A stretch of 64,000 nucleotides of DNA, taken from the NCBI GenBank assembly GCA_020637335.1, contig JACJWC010000003.1, forward strand, positions 124,001-188,000. Direction: 5' to 3'. The DNA comes from Acidobacteriota bacterium (GTDB taxonomy: Bacteria; Acidobacteriota; Holophagae; Acanthopleuribacterales; Acanthopleuribacteraceae). A program made the position numbers and the translations under genes. The first letter of the stretch is position 1, and the number at the start of each line of letters is the position of its first letter. This document shows positions 43,190 through 52,186 of this stretch, piece after piece. The notes beneath the pieces are model-generated. The model was given only the letters and a program-made list of their open reading frames with translations. It was not told the DNA's origin and did no database searches.

Positions 43190-44038
43190 ATGACCCAGAT
43201 CGACCAATTTGAAAGCGTGTTCAAGGCTGCGGCCCGCACCCCCTTTGAGGACTTGAAACGGCCGTGGAAACACTGGCTCTTCATTTCGGACCGCGACGCC
43301 GATTTCACGCAAAGGTTGGGCGATCAAACCGCACATTTCCTCTCAATCGTCTGCCACCAGCGGAGCACATTGACCCAAGCCGATTACCAGGCACTGGGCG
43401 ATTTGCTGGAAAAGGTAAACACGCTGAACCCGGACCTGATCCTGACCTACCGCAACTTAAAGACAGATAATTGGAAATGGCCCTACAGTCTAGGATCCTA
43501 TTTGGATGTTTTAACCCAGGCGACAACCATCCCGGTTTTGGTCCTGCCGCACCCCGATCCTTCCGGTCAATTAAGCTTTCCAGAAACGGATTGCCGCGAT
43601 GTCATGGCCGTCACAAACCACCTGACGGGCGATAATGCGTTGGTCAGTGCCGCTCTGGATTTCACACCGGCCCAAGGTCAATTGTGGTTGACCCATGTGG
43701 AAGAGCAGCAGCATTTTGAGCGCTACATGGAGATCGTTAGCAAAATCCCACAAATCGAAACGCAGCAGGCGCGGGAATTGATTCAGGCTCGCCTGCTCAA
43801 AGAACCCACCGATTACATCGAAAGCGTTAAAGCCCATGTAACGGCACATAACCCGACCATCAAGGTTTCGTCGTGGGTCGGAATGGGTCATCGATTGTCC
43901 GAATACAAAAATTTGATTCAAACCCACCATATTGACCTCTTAGTCATGAACACCAAGGACGATGACCAATTGGCCATGGCCGGCATGGCCTATCCCCTGG
44001 CCGTTGAACTGACCCAAATCCCGATTTTGATGTTGTAA
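43190..44038 (+). CDS. Universal-stress-protein-like protein
   Basis: 282 residues, starting 1 base after the argR stop. It has two alpha/beta halves like tandem USP domains: WKHWLFISDRDADFTQRLGD...LNPDLILTYR and a second with VKAHVTAHNPTIKV, HHIDLLVMNTKDDDQLAM and IPILML at the end. The usual ATP-binding G-x2-G-x9-G(S/T) motif is not intact, so this is a distant member. It precedes the transporter gene by 2 bases, forming a unit of argR, this gene and a carrier. A regulatory role on the transporter is likely but unproven. Confidence 0.65.
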   Translation: MTQIDQFESVFKAAARTPFEDLKRPWKHWLFISDRDADFTQRLGDQTAHFLSIVCHQRSTLTQADYQALGDLLEKVNTLNPDLILTYRNLKTDNWKWPYSLGSYLDVLTQATTIPVLVLPHPDPSGQLSFPETDCRDVMAVTNHLTGDNALVSAALDFTPAQGQLWLTHVEEQQHFERYMEIVSKIPQIETQQARELIQARLLKEPTDYIESVKAHVTAHNPTIKVSSWVGMGHRLSEYKNLIQTHHIDLLVMNTKDDDQLAMAGMAYPLAVELTQIPILML

Positions 44039-44040
44039 AA

Positions 44041-45417
44041 ATGACGGAAACAGCCCATCACCTCGTGCCCCTCTCCACCAGCCTGACCTTTTTGGGCTTC
44101 CTAGTCTTGATGATTCTGGCCCTGGCATTTGAAGAAAAAATCCACGCCAAAAAATCCTTGATCGTCGGGCTTTTTGCGATTGTAACGTTGGTTTTAGGCC
44201 AAGTTTTTCATTTGCTACCCATCGGTCCGATGCTGAATGTGTTTGGCGAGAAGATGGAAATTCCGGTCTACGTGTCAGCGGTGGATTGGGGCGTGATCAC
44301 GATTATCTTGGGCTCCAGTTTGTTTGTGGACGTGAGTTCACAATCGGGCCTGTTCAGTTGGATCGCGATCAAATTAACCAAGGCCTCCAAAGGCGATCCG
44401 CTCAAGCTCTACATCTACTACGCGTTGATGACCGTGCTCTTTTCTGCCGTCCTGAACAACGTGACGGCTATGATCATCGTCGGGTCCCTGACCGGCGTTT
44501 CGCTAAAAAAACTGAACCGCAGCAACTATCTTCTGGGCTTTTTGTTGACCCAAGGCCTGTTGACCAATGTAGGGGGTCTACTGACCTTGATCAGTTCAGT
44601 GCCCAACATCATCATCGGCCAGACGGCGGGCATCAGTTTCGTGCGCTTCTTCTTGGTCGCCGCACCTTATGTGGCCATCAGCACCTTTGCGACCCTGATG
44701 GTTGGCAAAAAGCTGTTTGGTATCAAAGGTTTAACCAGCGACCAGGAACGGGCAGAAGCGGCCAAACTGGTGGCAAGTTTTGATGAACGCGACGGCATCA
44801 AAAGCCACGGCTTCTTCAAATTCAGCGGGGTCATGACCGTGCTATTCATTCTGGCGATCGCAACGACCTCCGTTCTGCCATTTGTCAGTGGGCTGGGTAT
44901 GGGCTTTGTTGCATTGAGTTTTGCCGCGATTATGTTGGTGCGCTTTAAGGCCTCAGTCGACCAATTTTACAAGGCAATTGATTGGGACCTGGTCGGTTTC
45001 TTTGTCGCTTTGTTTGTGGTCATCAACGTTATGGAACACGCGCAAGTACTGGCCTTGATTGGCCAGGGGATTGCGCCGATTCTGGGTGCAGGTGAACGGC
45101 TGGGCAGTGGTTTGTTGTTGATCGTATCGGCTTTAGTTAGTTCGGTCACCGACAATATCCCGCTTTCGGCCATGTTGGCCAAAATCCTGGCCGGCATGGA
45201 TCAGGGCAAAGATGCGGCCTCGTGGTGGTCGGTCGTTTTTGGCGCCAATTTGGGTGGAAACCTGACCCCAATCGGTTCCGCATCTACTTTGGTTGCGGTC
45301 ACGATCATGCACAAGCACGAACTAAAATTGAGTTTTGTAGGCTTCATCAAAGCCAGTTTCCCGTTAGCCGTGATCCATTTGGTGCTGGCAACCGCCTACG
45401 TGCTGATATTCCTGTAG
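44041..45417 (+). CDS. ArsB/NhaD-type ion transporter (IT superfamily)
   Basis: 458 residues with about 11 predicted membrane helices. Repeated half-sites typical of the IT superfamily are present: VLFSAVLNNVTAMIIVGSLT in the first half, and SSVTDNIPLSAMLAKILAG with ANLGGNLTPIGSASTL in the second half. These match ArsB and NhaD proteins, which carry arsenite or exchange sodium for protons. No arsenite genes lie nearby, so a sodium-proton or organic anion role is more likely. It is the third gene of the argR unit, and its stop is 5 bases before that of the convergent GFA protein. Confidence 0.83.
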   Translation: MTETAHHLVPLSTSLTFLGFLVLMILALAFEEKIHAKKSLIVGLFAIVTLVLGQVFHLLPIGPMLNVFGEKMEIPVYVSAVDWGVITIILGSSLFVDVSSQSGLFSWIAIKLTKASKGDPLKLYIYYALMTVLFSAVLNNVTAMIIVGSLTGVSLKKLNRSNYLLGFLLTQGLLTNVGGLLTLISSVPNIIIGQTAGISFVRFFLVAAPYVAISTFATLMVGKKLFGIKGLTSDQERAEAAKLVASFDERDGIKSHGFFKFSGVMTVLFILAIATTSVLPFVSGLGMGFVALSFAAIMLVRFKASVDQFYKAIDWDLVGFFVALFVVINVMEHAQVLALIGQGIAPILGAGERLGSGLLLIVSALVSSVTDNIPLSAMLAKILAGMDQGKDAASWWSVVFGANLGGNLTPIGSASTLVAVTIMHKHELKLSFVGFIKASFPLAVIHLVLATAYVLIFL

Positions 45418-45422
45418 ACCCT

Positions 45423-45914
45423 TCAGTCCTGATTCTTTTTTTCACGGAGGCGCGCACGACGGGCCAGGCTGGCGGCTGACCACACTTGGTCTATGTCGTA
45501 AAACGCCTCAGCAACCTGCGCATCCTCAGGTAAAACGAGCCAGGGTTGTTTGCTGCTGGTGAAGATGTGGATATCGGGTGGGTAACGATCCGGTAGGTCT
45601 AAGGTTCCGACCCGAATGAAGGCGATTCTTTTTCCGCCACCTGCATAATGGCTCCAAACAGCGATGCGACAGGAGGGGCAACGCATGATGGTTTGACCTT
45701 TGCCACTGGCGGAAGGGGTCAAGACCGCTTCGGGTTCGCCATTCAGCAGGATTACATTTTCCATTTCGAGCATGGCGTTGATGGCAAATGCGGAACCGGT
45801 CTCGCGTTGACACCAGCGGCAATGACAGCCGTGCACAATCAGCGGTGGTGCCAGACAGCGGTACCGAATTTGGCCGCAATCACACCCACCTTCAAAAGGT
45901 TCAAAATCTGTCAT
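45423..45914 (-). CDS. GFA-family protein (formaldehyde-activating/CENP-V type)
   Basis: 163 residues, ATG behind GGGAGG. The zinc-binding cysteines of the GFA domain are all present: GGCDCGQIRYRC, GCHCRWCQRETGSAFA and MRCPSCRIAVW. Members include glutathione-dependent formaldehyde-activating enzyme and many uncharacterised carbon-sulfur-binding proteins; a real formaldehyde role is not assured. It is separated from the protease gene upstream by 204 bases that hold terminator-like hairpins. Confidence 0.9.
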   Translation of the reverse strand: MTDFEPFEGGCDCGQIRYRCLAPPLIVHGCHCRWCQRETGSAFAINAMLEMENVILLNGEPEAVLTPSASGKGQTIMRCPSCRIAVWSHYAGGGKRIAFIRVGTLDLPDRYPPDIHIFTSSKQPWLVLPEDAQVAEAFYDIDQVWSAASLARRARLREKKNQD

Positions 45915-46011
45915 ATTCGCCTCCCAACAGAATTAGGCAAAACCCTGCCTTCGGCCCGGTTGACTTCGCAAAACACAGGGAGCAGGCAACTACCAAAAAA
46001 AACGAGGTTTT

Positions 46012-46030
46012 GTCGGCCAAGCAGGCCGAC
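46012..46030 (-). terminator. Hairpin with downstream T run after the tail-specific protease
   Basis: GTCGGCC (46012-46018), a 5-base loop and GGCCGAC (46024-46030) form a perfect 7-bp stem. Reading the minus strand, a run of eight T follows about 9 bases beyond. The T run is not adjacent, so the site is a weak intrinsic terminator candidate. Confidence 0.4.
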
Positions 46031-46074
46031 CCACAGAGCTCATTTTTGCCATCGGGGCATTCTCGCTGCAAGCC

Positions 46075-46105
46075 AGAAATCACGGGTAAAAAACCCGCGA
46101 TTTCT
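46075..46105 (-). terminator. Strong hairpin 14 bases after the tail-specific protease stop
   Basis: AGAAATC, one mismatch, CGGGT, an AAAAA loop, ACCCG, one mismatch, and GATTTCT form a 13-position stem with one internal mismatch. It begins 14 bases past the TAA at 46119. It has no T run behind it, so it may act as a 3'-end-protecting or partly efficient terminator rather than a classical one. Confidence 0.5.
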
Positions 46106-46118
46106 GAAATGTTTTGGA

Positions 46119-48215
46119 TTAGTTATTGCGGTTGGGGACCGTTTCCTGCTGGGCAGTTGCCAAGGATTGACCGTTTTGGAAGAGGCGATAATCATTGAGG
46201 ATTTCAATGGCTTCCTGCAGAACAAAATCAGGGGCATCACCCGTTTCAACTTTTTTGTCCTTGTCGACCTCAACTGGATTCCGGACCTGACGTTCTTTTT
46301 TGCGCTGTTCGTCAAGGGTTTCCTGCTGAGTTTTTTCGGCCTTGCGCTTGGCGAGGTTTAAGCTAACCCGATTCTCAGCTCTGAGCTCGGAAAAGTGTTT
46401 GGCATCCTCACGTACATAGGCGAATTCCGGATGGACGGTAACGCGTTTCTCACTGGCTAACCGCAGAGCGGCAACCATATCGGCGGAAACCTGGTAACGG
46501 TCGTATTCCACGGGTTTGATTTGGTCCCAATTGAGGGCGTTTTCCAATTTGGATTCGCGGAATTCGGTTTGATCATAAACGGAGGGAAGCGGAATATCTG
46601 CACGCACACCTTGCAGTTGGGTGCTGCTGCCAGAGACCCGGTAGAATTTGTGGGTGGTTAACTTCAAGGCACCGCCCAGATTATCTGGCAGTTCGCCATC
46701 GACCAGGCGACGCAAAAACGGTTCCAGGCCGATCAGTTTTTGAACGGTTCCTTTACCATGGGTGGCTTGGTCACCCACCACGATTCCGCGGCGGTAATCC
46801 TGAATGGCTCCGGCAAAAATCTCGCTGGCCGAGGCGCTGAAAACATTGGTCAATACAACCAAGGGGCCATCGTAGACTTGGGCCGGATCGGGATCGTCAA
46901 GTACCCGAGCATCGCCGTCCTGGGCTCGAACCTGCACAATCGGGCCTTTCTTAATGAACAGACCAGACAGTTCAACAGCTTCGTCCAACGAACCGCCACT
47001 GTTGTTGCGCAGGTCGATTACCAACCCTTCAATCTTGTCGCCTTCCAGTTCTTTTAGCAACTTACGCACATCGCGTGTCGTGCTCTTAAAGTCCTTTTCG
47101 CCATTGTATTTAGCGTTGGAGTCCAGGTAAAAACCGGGAACGTTGATCACGCCAAATTTATGGTTTCGGCCTTGAGAATCCTTGATTTCATGTACCTCTT
47201 TTTTGGCGTCCTGGGAGGTGATGATGACCTTATCGCGGATCAGGCTGACCACGGAGGCATCCGACATATCCACCGATGTGGCAGGTACAATTGTCAGGCG
47301 GACCTCGGTGCCCTTTTTGCCGCGGATTTGTTTGACAACCTTATCGATGCGCAGGTCCACCACATCGACCGGCTCTTCATCGCCCTGACCAACCGCAATG
47401 ATTTTGTCGTTGGGTTTAATTTTGCCGCTGAGCGCCGCCGGCCCACCGGGAATCAAGTCCACAACGATGGTGTATTCGCCCTCGTTACGCAGGGTGGCGC
47501 CGATTCCTTCCAGCGAATGGCCCATGTCGATATCAAAATTATCTTTGGTGGCGGGTTTGAGGTATTGGCTGTGGGGGTCGTAAGCGCGGGTCACGCTGGA
47601 CAAAAACCGTTCCAAGATATCGATGGAATCGTTTTCACGGACCTCTTTTGCCAACCGTTCATAACGTTTGGACAGCAGGTCGGTGTAGTATTCTTTGTCG
47701 CGATCCTGCAGGAGGAAGCGAATAATTTGGTCCTTAATGCGCATGCGCCAGATCTCGTCCAACTCGGCTTTGGATTTGGCCCAAGGCATATCTTCACGGT
47801 CCAAAACCATGGATTCGTCTTTGTTGAAATCAAAATCGCTTTTAATGTATTTGAGCGCCACTTGGACCCGTTCATCTACACGCTGAGCGTAGCGCTCGTA
47901 AACATTAAACGGAATCTCCAACTTGCTCTCTGCAGATTCCAGATCGTCGTCGATCGCCAATTCGTATTTTTTGAATTCATCGATGTCGGATTGCAGGAAA
48001 AAGAGTTTGTTTGCGTCGAGGTTTTCTAAAAAGAGATGAAACGCTTTGGCTGAGATTTCGTCGTCAATGTTCTTGCGCGAATAATGGTAATAGGCCAAAT
48101 ACGAGGTGACCAATCGGGTGAGCTCGGCCTGATAGGGCCCTTTGCTGTAATGAGGGGTGCTGTCATAGATGGCTCCTGAAACCAAGCATCCCAGTAAAAC
48201 AATTCCTCGTAACAT
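46119..48215 (-). CDS. prc: Tail-specific protease Prc (S41 family)
   Basis: 698 residues, ATG behind GGAGG, with a signal peptide (LLGCLVSG; possibly a lipoprotein box). An N-terminal helical region (HYSRKNIDDEIS, FFLQSDIDEFKKYE) precedes a PDZ domain (LEGIGATLRNEGEYTIVVDL) and the S41 core: GLVIDLRNNSGGSLDEAVEL, then the nucleophile Ser in NVFSASASEIFAGA and the catalytic Lys in ATHGKGTVQK. The enzyme trims periplasmic proteins and lipoproteins from their C terminus, including wall hydrolases. The C-terminal DUF3340-type region (YDQTEFRESKLENALNWDQI) supports Prc rather than CtpA. Confidence 0.95.
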   Translation of the reverse strand: MLRGIVLLGCLVSGAIYDSTPHYSKGPYQAELTRLVTSYLAYYHYSRKNIDDEISAKAFHLFLENLDANKLFFLQSDIDEFKKYELAIDDDLESAESKLEIPFNVYERYAQRVDERVQVALKYIKSDFDFNKDESMVLDREDMPWAKSKAELDEIWRMRIKDQIIRFLLQDRDKEYYTDLLSKRYERLAKEVRENDSIDILERFLSSVTRAYDPHSQYLKPATKDNFDIDMGHSLEGIGATLRNEGEYTIVVDLIPGGPAALSGKIKPNDKIIAVGQGDEEPVDVVDLRIDKVVKQIRGKKGTEVRLTIVPATSVDMSDASVVSLIRDKVIITSQDAKKEVHEIKDSQGRNHKFGVINVPGFYLDSNAKYNGEKDFKSTTRDVRKLLKELEGDKIEGLVIDLRNNSGGSLDEAVELSGLFIKKGPIVQVRAQDGDARVLDDPDPAQVYDGPLVVLTNVFSASASEIFAGAIQDYRRGIVVGDQATHGKGTVQKLIGLEPFLRRLVDGELPDNLGGALKLTTHKFYRVSGSSTQLQGVRADIPLPSVYDQTEFRESKLENALNWDQIKPVEYDRYQVSADMVAALRLASEKRVTVHPEFAYVREDAKHFSELRAENRVSLNLAKRKAEKTQQETLDEQRKKERQVRNPVEVDKDKKVETGDAPDFVLQEAIEILNDYRLFQNGQSLATAQQETVPNRNN

Positions 48216-48352
48216 GTGACCTCCAACGTTTCATCACCTCATCGGCAGCAGCTCTGCCCATATAAAGGGTGATGAACGTACTTTAGCTCAAAAAGATTCA
48301 AATCCCATGCCGTTTTGCCATGTAAAAAGGTGCAGGGTAGGTTTAATCACCC

Positions 48353-48910
48353 TTATTTCGGGAAAAATGGATTGTCCTGCCAGCCGTACCAGCGCCCGGC
48401 TTCGCGATAGGCTTGAGCCATATTGGCGTAGTGACGTGCGTGACGCTTCAAGTTTTGGACCTCTTCCGGGGTCAGGTCGCGAATCACTTTTGCAGGCCGA
48501 CCGAAGGCCAAAACACCACTGGGGATCTTTTTCCCTTCAGTGACCAGCGAGCCTGCGCCGATCAACACGTCATCCCCAATTTCTGCGGCGTCCAGAATCA
48601 AAGTTTGCATGCCCAAAAGCACACGACTGCCGATCGTGCACCCATGGGCGATGACTCCATGGCCAAAAGTGACATCATCGCCAATCGTCAGCGGGTATTT
48701 GCGATAGGTGGTGTGCAAAACACAGGCGTCCTGGATATTGGTGTAGTTGCCTAAACGGATGGTATTCACATCGCCGCGAATGGCCGCTTGGAACCATATC
48801 GAGCAAAATTCACCCATTTGGACAGCGCCATTAATGCGCGCACTCGGGTCGATATAACAACTTTCTGGAATTTGGGGTTGCTGATTGAGGAGCGGAAATT
48901 CTTCTAACAC
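48353..48910 (-). CDS. Gamma-carbonic-anhydrase-like hexapeptide protein
   Basis: 185 residues, GTG start with AAAGGA 7 bases upstream. Left-handed beta-helix repeats (YIDPSARINGAVQMGEFCSIWF, split here for length) carry the metal histidines in VLHTTY and DVTFGHGVIAHGCTIG, as in YrdA/PaaY proteins. Many such proteins have weak or no carbonic anhydrase activity. It lies 20 bases after DUF523, so murB, DUF523 and this gene look like one operon. Confidence 0.88.
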   Translation of the reverse strand: MLEEFPLLNQQPQIPESCYIDPSARINGAVQMGEFCSIWFQAAIRGDVNTIRLGNYTNIQDACVLHTTYRKYPLTIGDDVTFGHGVIAHGCTIGSRVLLGMQTLILDAAEIGDDVLIGAGSLVTEGKKIPSGVLAFGRPAKVIRDLTPEEVQNLKRHARHYANMAQAYREAGRWYGWQDNPFFPK

Positions 48911-48930
48911 AACAGATTCCTTTAGGCGGG

Positions 48931-49485
48931 TCAGTTAAGAGACACATTTATTGTTTCGGAGATTTCGGGTGGAATCAAGAGCTTGACCCCAAGTCGCTGA
49001 CTGGCAGCTTTAAATAGGGCTTGAATAAAGGCCGTCCGCCGCGGCATATCCAACCAGCCCTCCTCATCAAACAAAACCAAATGGGGAAAATTCTGCTGCA
49101 GATGACGTACCCAAATCCCGTTCTGCGTCCAGGCACTTGACCCATCTGCCCTTTTGAGCGGCAAACGACCTCTTCCACAGGAGGGTGAACGCAATTTGAG
49201 GACCATGGCATCCCAAACCAGTGCTGTAAAACCACGCGTCCAGCTTTGGAGTTGGTCGGTTACATCGTGTCCCAATTCCGTAACCAGCCGTTCTTGACCC
49301 TTTACCTCAACCCAGCCCATGGCCGGACGCGGAACGCCCAAGCCTGCCTCAAATTCGGGACAGATGGGAACCAATTCCACATGGGGCCCCAAAACCGTTT
49401 GCAGATCCAGAATGGTTTTATGTTGGCCATCATAACGCACGCGTTGACCTAACAAACATGCGGACACCCCACAAATTGGTTTCAC
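48931..49485 (-). CDS. DUF523 family protein
   Basis: 184 residues from GTG 49485, which overlaps the murB stop by four bases (GTGA). The family's cysteine-bearing start is present (KPICGVSACLLGQRVRYDG), followed by VELVPICPEFEAGLGVPRP and LKLRSPSCGRGRLP. The function of DUF523 is unknown; the conserved Cys, Arg and Tyr suggest a small-molecule or nucleotide site, and some members are fused to DUF1722. Its coupling to murB suggests a role near cell-wall synthesis or is only a convenient operon. Confidence 0.87.
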   Translation of the reverse strand: MKPICGVSACLLGQRVRYDGQHKTILDLQTVLGPHVELVPICPEFEAGLGVPRPAMGWVEVKGQERLVTELGHDVTDQLQSWTRGFTALVWDAMVLKLRSPSCGRGRLPLKRADGSSAWTQNGIWVRHLQQNFPHLVLFDEEGWLDMPRRTAFIQALFKAASQRLGVKLLIPPEISETINVSLN

Positions 49486-50495
49486 AAACCACCCCAAACC
49501 AAAGGTTCGGGCTGCAAATTCACGCCAAACTGGGTCCGCACTTTTTCTTGCACCCAGCGCGCTAAATCTTTTAAATCATGTGCGCTAGCCTGCCCAGGAT
49601 TGATCAAAGCCAGACTGTGCTTTTGAGAGGTCGCGGCATTTCCCCGCCGGGTGCCCTTAAAAATGCCTGCCCGTTCAATCAGCCAAGCCGCCGACAATTT
49701 GAAACAGGTGCCAGCCGGGTAAACAGGATGGTCCGCAGGCAGACGCGGCAGAATCAGGGCATATTCTTCAGCCGTCAGGATCGGATTGGTAAAAAAAGAT
49801 CCACAGCTGTGTGAATTAACATCGAATGGATCGTAAACCATGCCCTTTGAAGCGCGAATCTGCAGAACCGTTTGACGCACAGCCCTTAAGTCTGAAGGGT
49901 CCAAATCGGCTTTTTGCAGATCGGGGTAGCGCAGGGGCGCAGATCCGCCCGGAGTCAATTGCAATTGGATCTGGGTGATGATGTAGCGATTGGCCTCGCG
50001 TTTAAAGCGACTATCTCGATAAGAGAAGGCACACGCATCGCGATCCAGATCAACCCAGGCTTGGGTCAGCCGATCCCAGGCGCGAACCCGAACCAAGGTT
50101 TCGGCAATCTCCTGACCATAAGCACCAATGTTTTGGATGGGTGCGGCACCAGCCGTTCCAGGAATTCCGCTTAGGCATTCAATACCCGCCCAACCGCGTT
50201 TCACGGCCGTATTTATCACATCGTCAAACACAGCACCGGCCCCGCAGGTGACTTGACCCGCTTCATAATGGACGTGTTGGTCTTGCATATAGAAAATGAG
50301 ATCAGAAACGCCCTCATCGGGAAATAGGATATTGGAACCGCCTCCGAGTACAAAAGGCGTTCGATTATGAGTCTCGGCAAAGTCGAGCGCTCGCAACAAG
50401 GTGTCCTCATCTGTAATCCGGACCATTTCGGCCAGCCCGCCGACGCCCATAGTGGAGAATTGTCTCAAGGCAACCGTTTCCAACTGTAGCGCCAT
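49482..50495 (-). CDS. murB: UDP-N-acetylenolpyruvoylglucosamine reductase MurB
   Basis: 337 residues, type I MurB. FAD-binding segments VLGGGSNILFPDEGVSDL and GIPGTAGAAPIQNIGAYGQE, then the YRDSRFK loop with its catalytic Tyr/Arg, SCGSFFTNPIL (catalytic Ser) and HSLALINPGQASA are typical. The enzyme reduces UDP-enolpyruvyl-GlcNAc to UDP-MurNAc for peptidoglycan. It opens the murB-DUF523-gamma-CA operon and is divergent from the FAD oxidoreductase gene. Confidence 0.95.
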   Translation of the reverse strand: MALQLETVALRQFSTMGVGGLAEMVRITDEDTLLRALDFAETHNRTPFVLGGGSNILFPDEGVSDLIFYMQDQHVHYEAGQVTCGAGAVFDDVINTAVKRGWAGIECLSGIPGTAGAAPIQNIGAYGQEIAETLVRVRAWDRLTQAWVDLDRDACAFSYRDSRFKREANRYIITQIQLQLTPGGSAPLRYPDLQKADLDPSDLRAVRQTVLQIRASKGMVYDPFDVNSHSCGSFFTNPILTAEEYALILPRLPADHPVYPAGTCFKLSAAWLIERAGIFKGTRRGNAATSQKHSLALINPGQASAHDLKDLARWVQEKVRTQFGVNLQPEPLVWGGL

Positions 50496-50563
50496 AACGG
50501 GAAAACTTCCTTTTTAGCCGCCCCTGGGGGCATAAATGGCTTATGATGCGCATCGGAGCGCCT

Positions 50564-52186
50564 ATGCCTGCCTATTATGCCATCGATGCTTTTCGAATCG
50601 ATCAACCATATACACGCATTCAATTGCCGGAATTGCTGGCCCAACGAGCTGGATTGGCAACAGGCCAAATCCTTCAGGTACGGGTGCGTAAAGCTTCGCT
50701 GGATGCGCGCAAGAAGCCACGCATCTTTCAGATTTTGCGCCTGGAAATCGAAACCATTAAGCCTTTGAACCCGGTTCCTGAGGGTTGGCAGCAAATCCCC
50801 ACGTGGACAACTGAACCCGAACTTCCCAAGCGTCAAAGCCCTTCAGCACCCATTCATGTCATTGTGGTCGGAAGTGGACCAGCGGGTTTGTTTGCGGCTG
50901 TCTTACTGGCAGAATCCGGGGTTCGAGTCACCCTCCTGGAACGCGGCAAAGCAGTTGAACCGCGCATGCGCGACATCGGCCAACTGCGCTCCAAGGGCAT
51001 CCTCCTGCCCGAGAGTAATGTTTGTTTTGGCGAAGGCGGCGCAGGTACCTACACCGATGGCAAACTGTATACCCGGATAAAACATCCCTGGGTCCGCTGT
51101 GTGATGCAACGTCTGGTCGAATGGGGTGCGCCAGATGACATTTTGGTTGAAGCCCATCCGCATTTGGGCACAGACAAGCTTATGGATATCCTGATCCAAC
51201 TGCGCGAACACCTTCAGCAGCGCGGCACAGAGATATTGTTCGAAAACAAGATGAAACGCTTGCTGCGTCACCAGGAGCGGGTCGCAGGGGTCGAACTGGA
51301 AGATGGTCGTGAGCTGTTGGCAGATGCGGTGGTTCTCGGCATAGGCCATTCGGCGCGTGAGACCTTGGCAGAACTGCACCGTCAGGGCGTAAAGTTGGAA
51401 GCCAAACCGTTTGCGGTTGGCGTGCGGGTGGAACATCCGCAGGTTCTGATTAATGAAAACCAGTTTGGAAAGGCCGAGCGTTTCCCCATTTGGGGCGCCG
51501 CAGAATATCGACTAACCCACAACGTCAAAAACGCGTTTGGTGAACGAGGCATTTACTCCTTTTGCATGTGTCCGGGCGGATTCATCGTGCCCAGCCCCAC
51601 AGAACCCGGCCACATGGCCGTGAATGGGATGAGCAACGCCAATCGTTCGACAGCTTTCGCCAATTCGGGCATCGTCGTTCAAATCGAACCCAGTGACCTG
51701 GTCCAAATGGGTTATGCAGAATCGCCCCTGTGCGGCATAGCTTTCCAACGTGACTTGGAAAAAGCCTGCTTTGAGGCAACCCCAACGCCCTACCATGCGC
51801 CTGCCAGCCGTATCTCCGACTTTCTGGCCAAAAAAACACCGCAAACCCTGGCACCTACCCATTTCCGACCGGGTGCAGTCGCGCACGATCTCTGGCAGAT
51901 TCTGCCCAATGCAGTGGCAGAACCTCTGGCAGAAGCGCTGCGTGCGTTTGGCCGAAAAATTCACGGGTTTACCAGCGAGGAAGCCAATATGTTTGCGATC
52001 GAAAGCCGCACCAGTAGCCCGATCCGACTGACCCGCGAAGAATCCGGTGAAGCGATTGGCTGGCCCGGTCTGTATCCCGTGGGCGAAGGTGCGGGTTATG
52101 CAGGTGGCATCGTCAGCGCTGCGGTAGATGGCTTAAAAGCGGCCGAACACATTTTGGCTCAGTTGGATAAATCGGCGCTTACTTAG
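50564..52186 (+). CDS. NAD(P)/FAD-dependent oxidoreductase of the YhiN/uncharacterised dehydrogenase type
   Basis: 540 residues from ATG 50564, behind GGAG. An N-terminal domain of about 100 residues precedes a Rossmann FAD site (VIVVGSGPAGLFAAVLLAES, GVRVTLLERG) and a second motif block: NVCFGEGGAGTYTDGKLYTR, then PIWGAAEYRLTHNV, YSFCMCPGGFIVPS, and the C-terminal VGEGAGYAGGIVSAAVDG. This is the large family of uncharacterised FAD dehydrogenases that share the CPGG motif. The substrate is unknown. It is convergent with the amidase gene, and the two stops overlap by 8 bases. Confidence 0.85.
   Translation: MPAYYAIDAFRIDQPYTRIQLPELLAQRAGLATGQILQVRVRKASLDARKKPRIFQILRLEIETIKPLNPVPEGWQQIPTWTTEPELPKRQSPSAPIHVIVVGSGPAGLFAAVLLAESGVRVTLLERGKAVEPRMRDIGQLRSKGILLPESNVCFGEGGAGTYTDGKLYTRIKHPWVRCVMQRLVEWGAPDDILVEAHPHLGTDKLMDILIQLREHLQQRGTEILFENKMKRLLRHQERVAGVELEDGRELLADAVVLGIGHSARETLAELHRQGVKLEAKPFAVGVRVEHPQVLINENQFGKAERFPIWGAAEYRLTHNVKNAFGERGIYSFCMCPGGFIVPSPTEPGHMAVNGMSNANRSTAFANSGIVVQIEPSDLVQMGYAESPLCGIAFQRDLEKACFEATPTPYHAPASRISDFLAKKTPQTLAPTHFRPGAVAHDLWQILPNAVAEPLAEALRAFGRKIHGFTSEEANMFAIESRTSSPIRLTREESGEAIGWPGLYPVGEGAGYAGGIVSAAVDGLKAAEHILAQLDKSALT

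Noticed and set aside
45648..46361. Plus-strand frame over the GFA and protease ends
   Set aside because: It runs antisense to two confident genes and shows no family motif.
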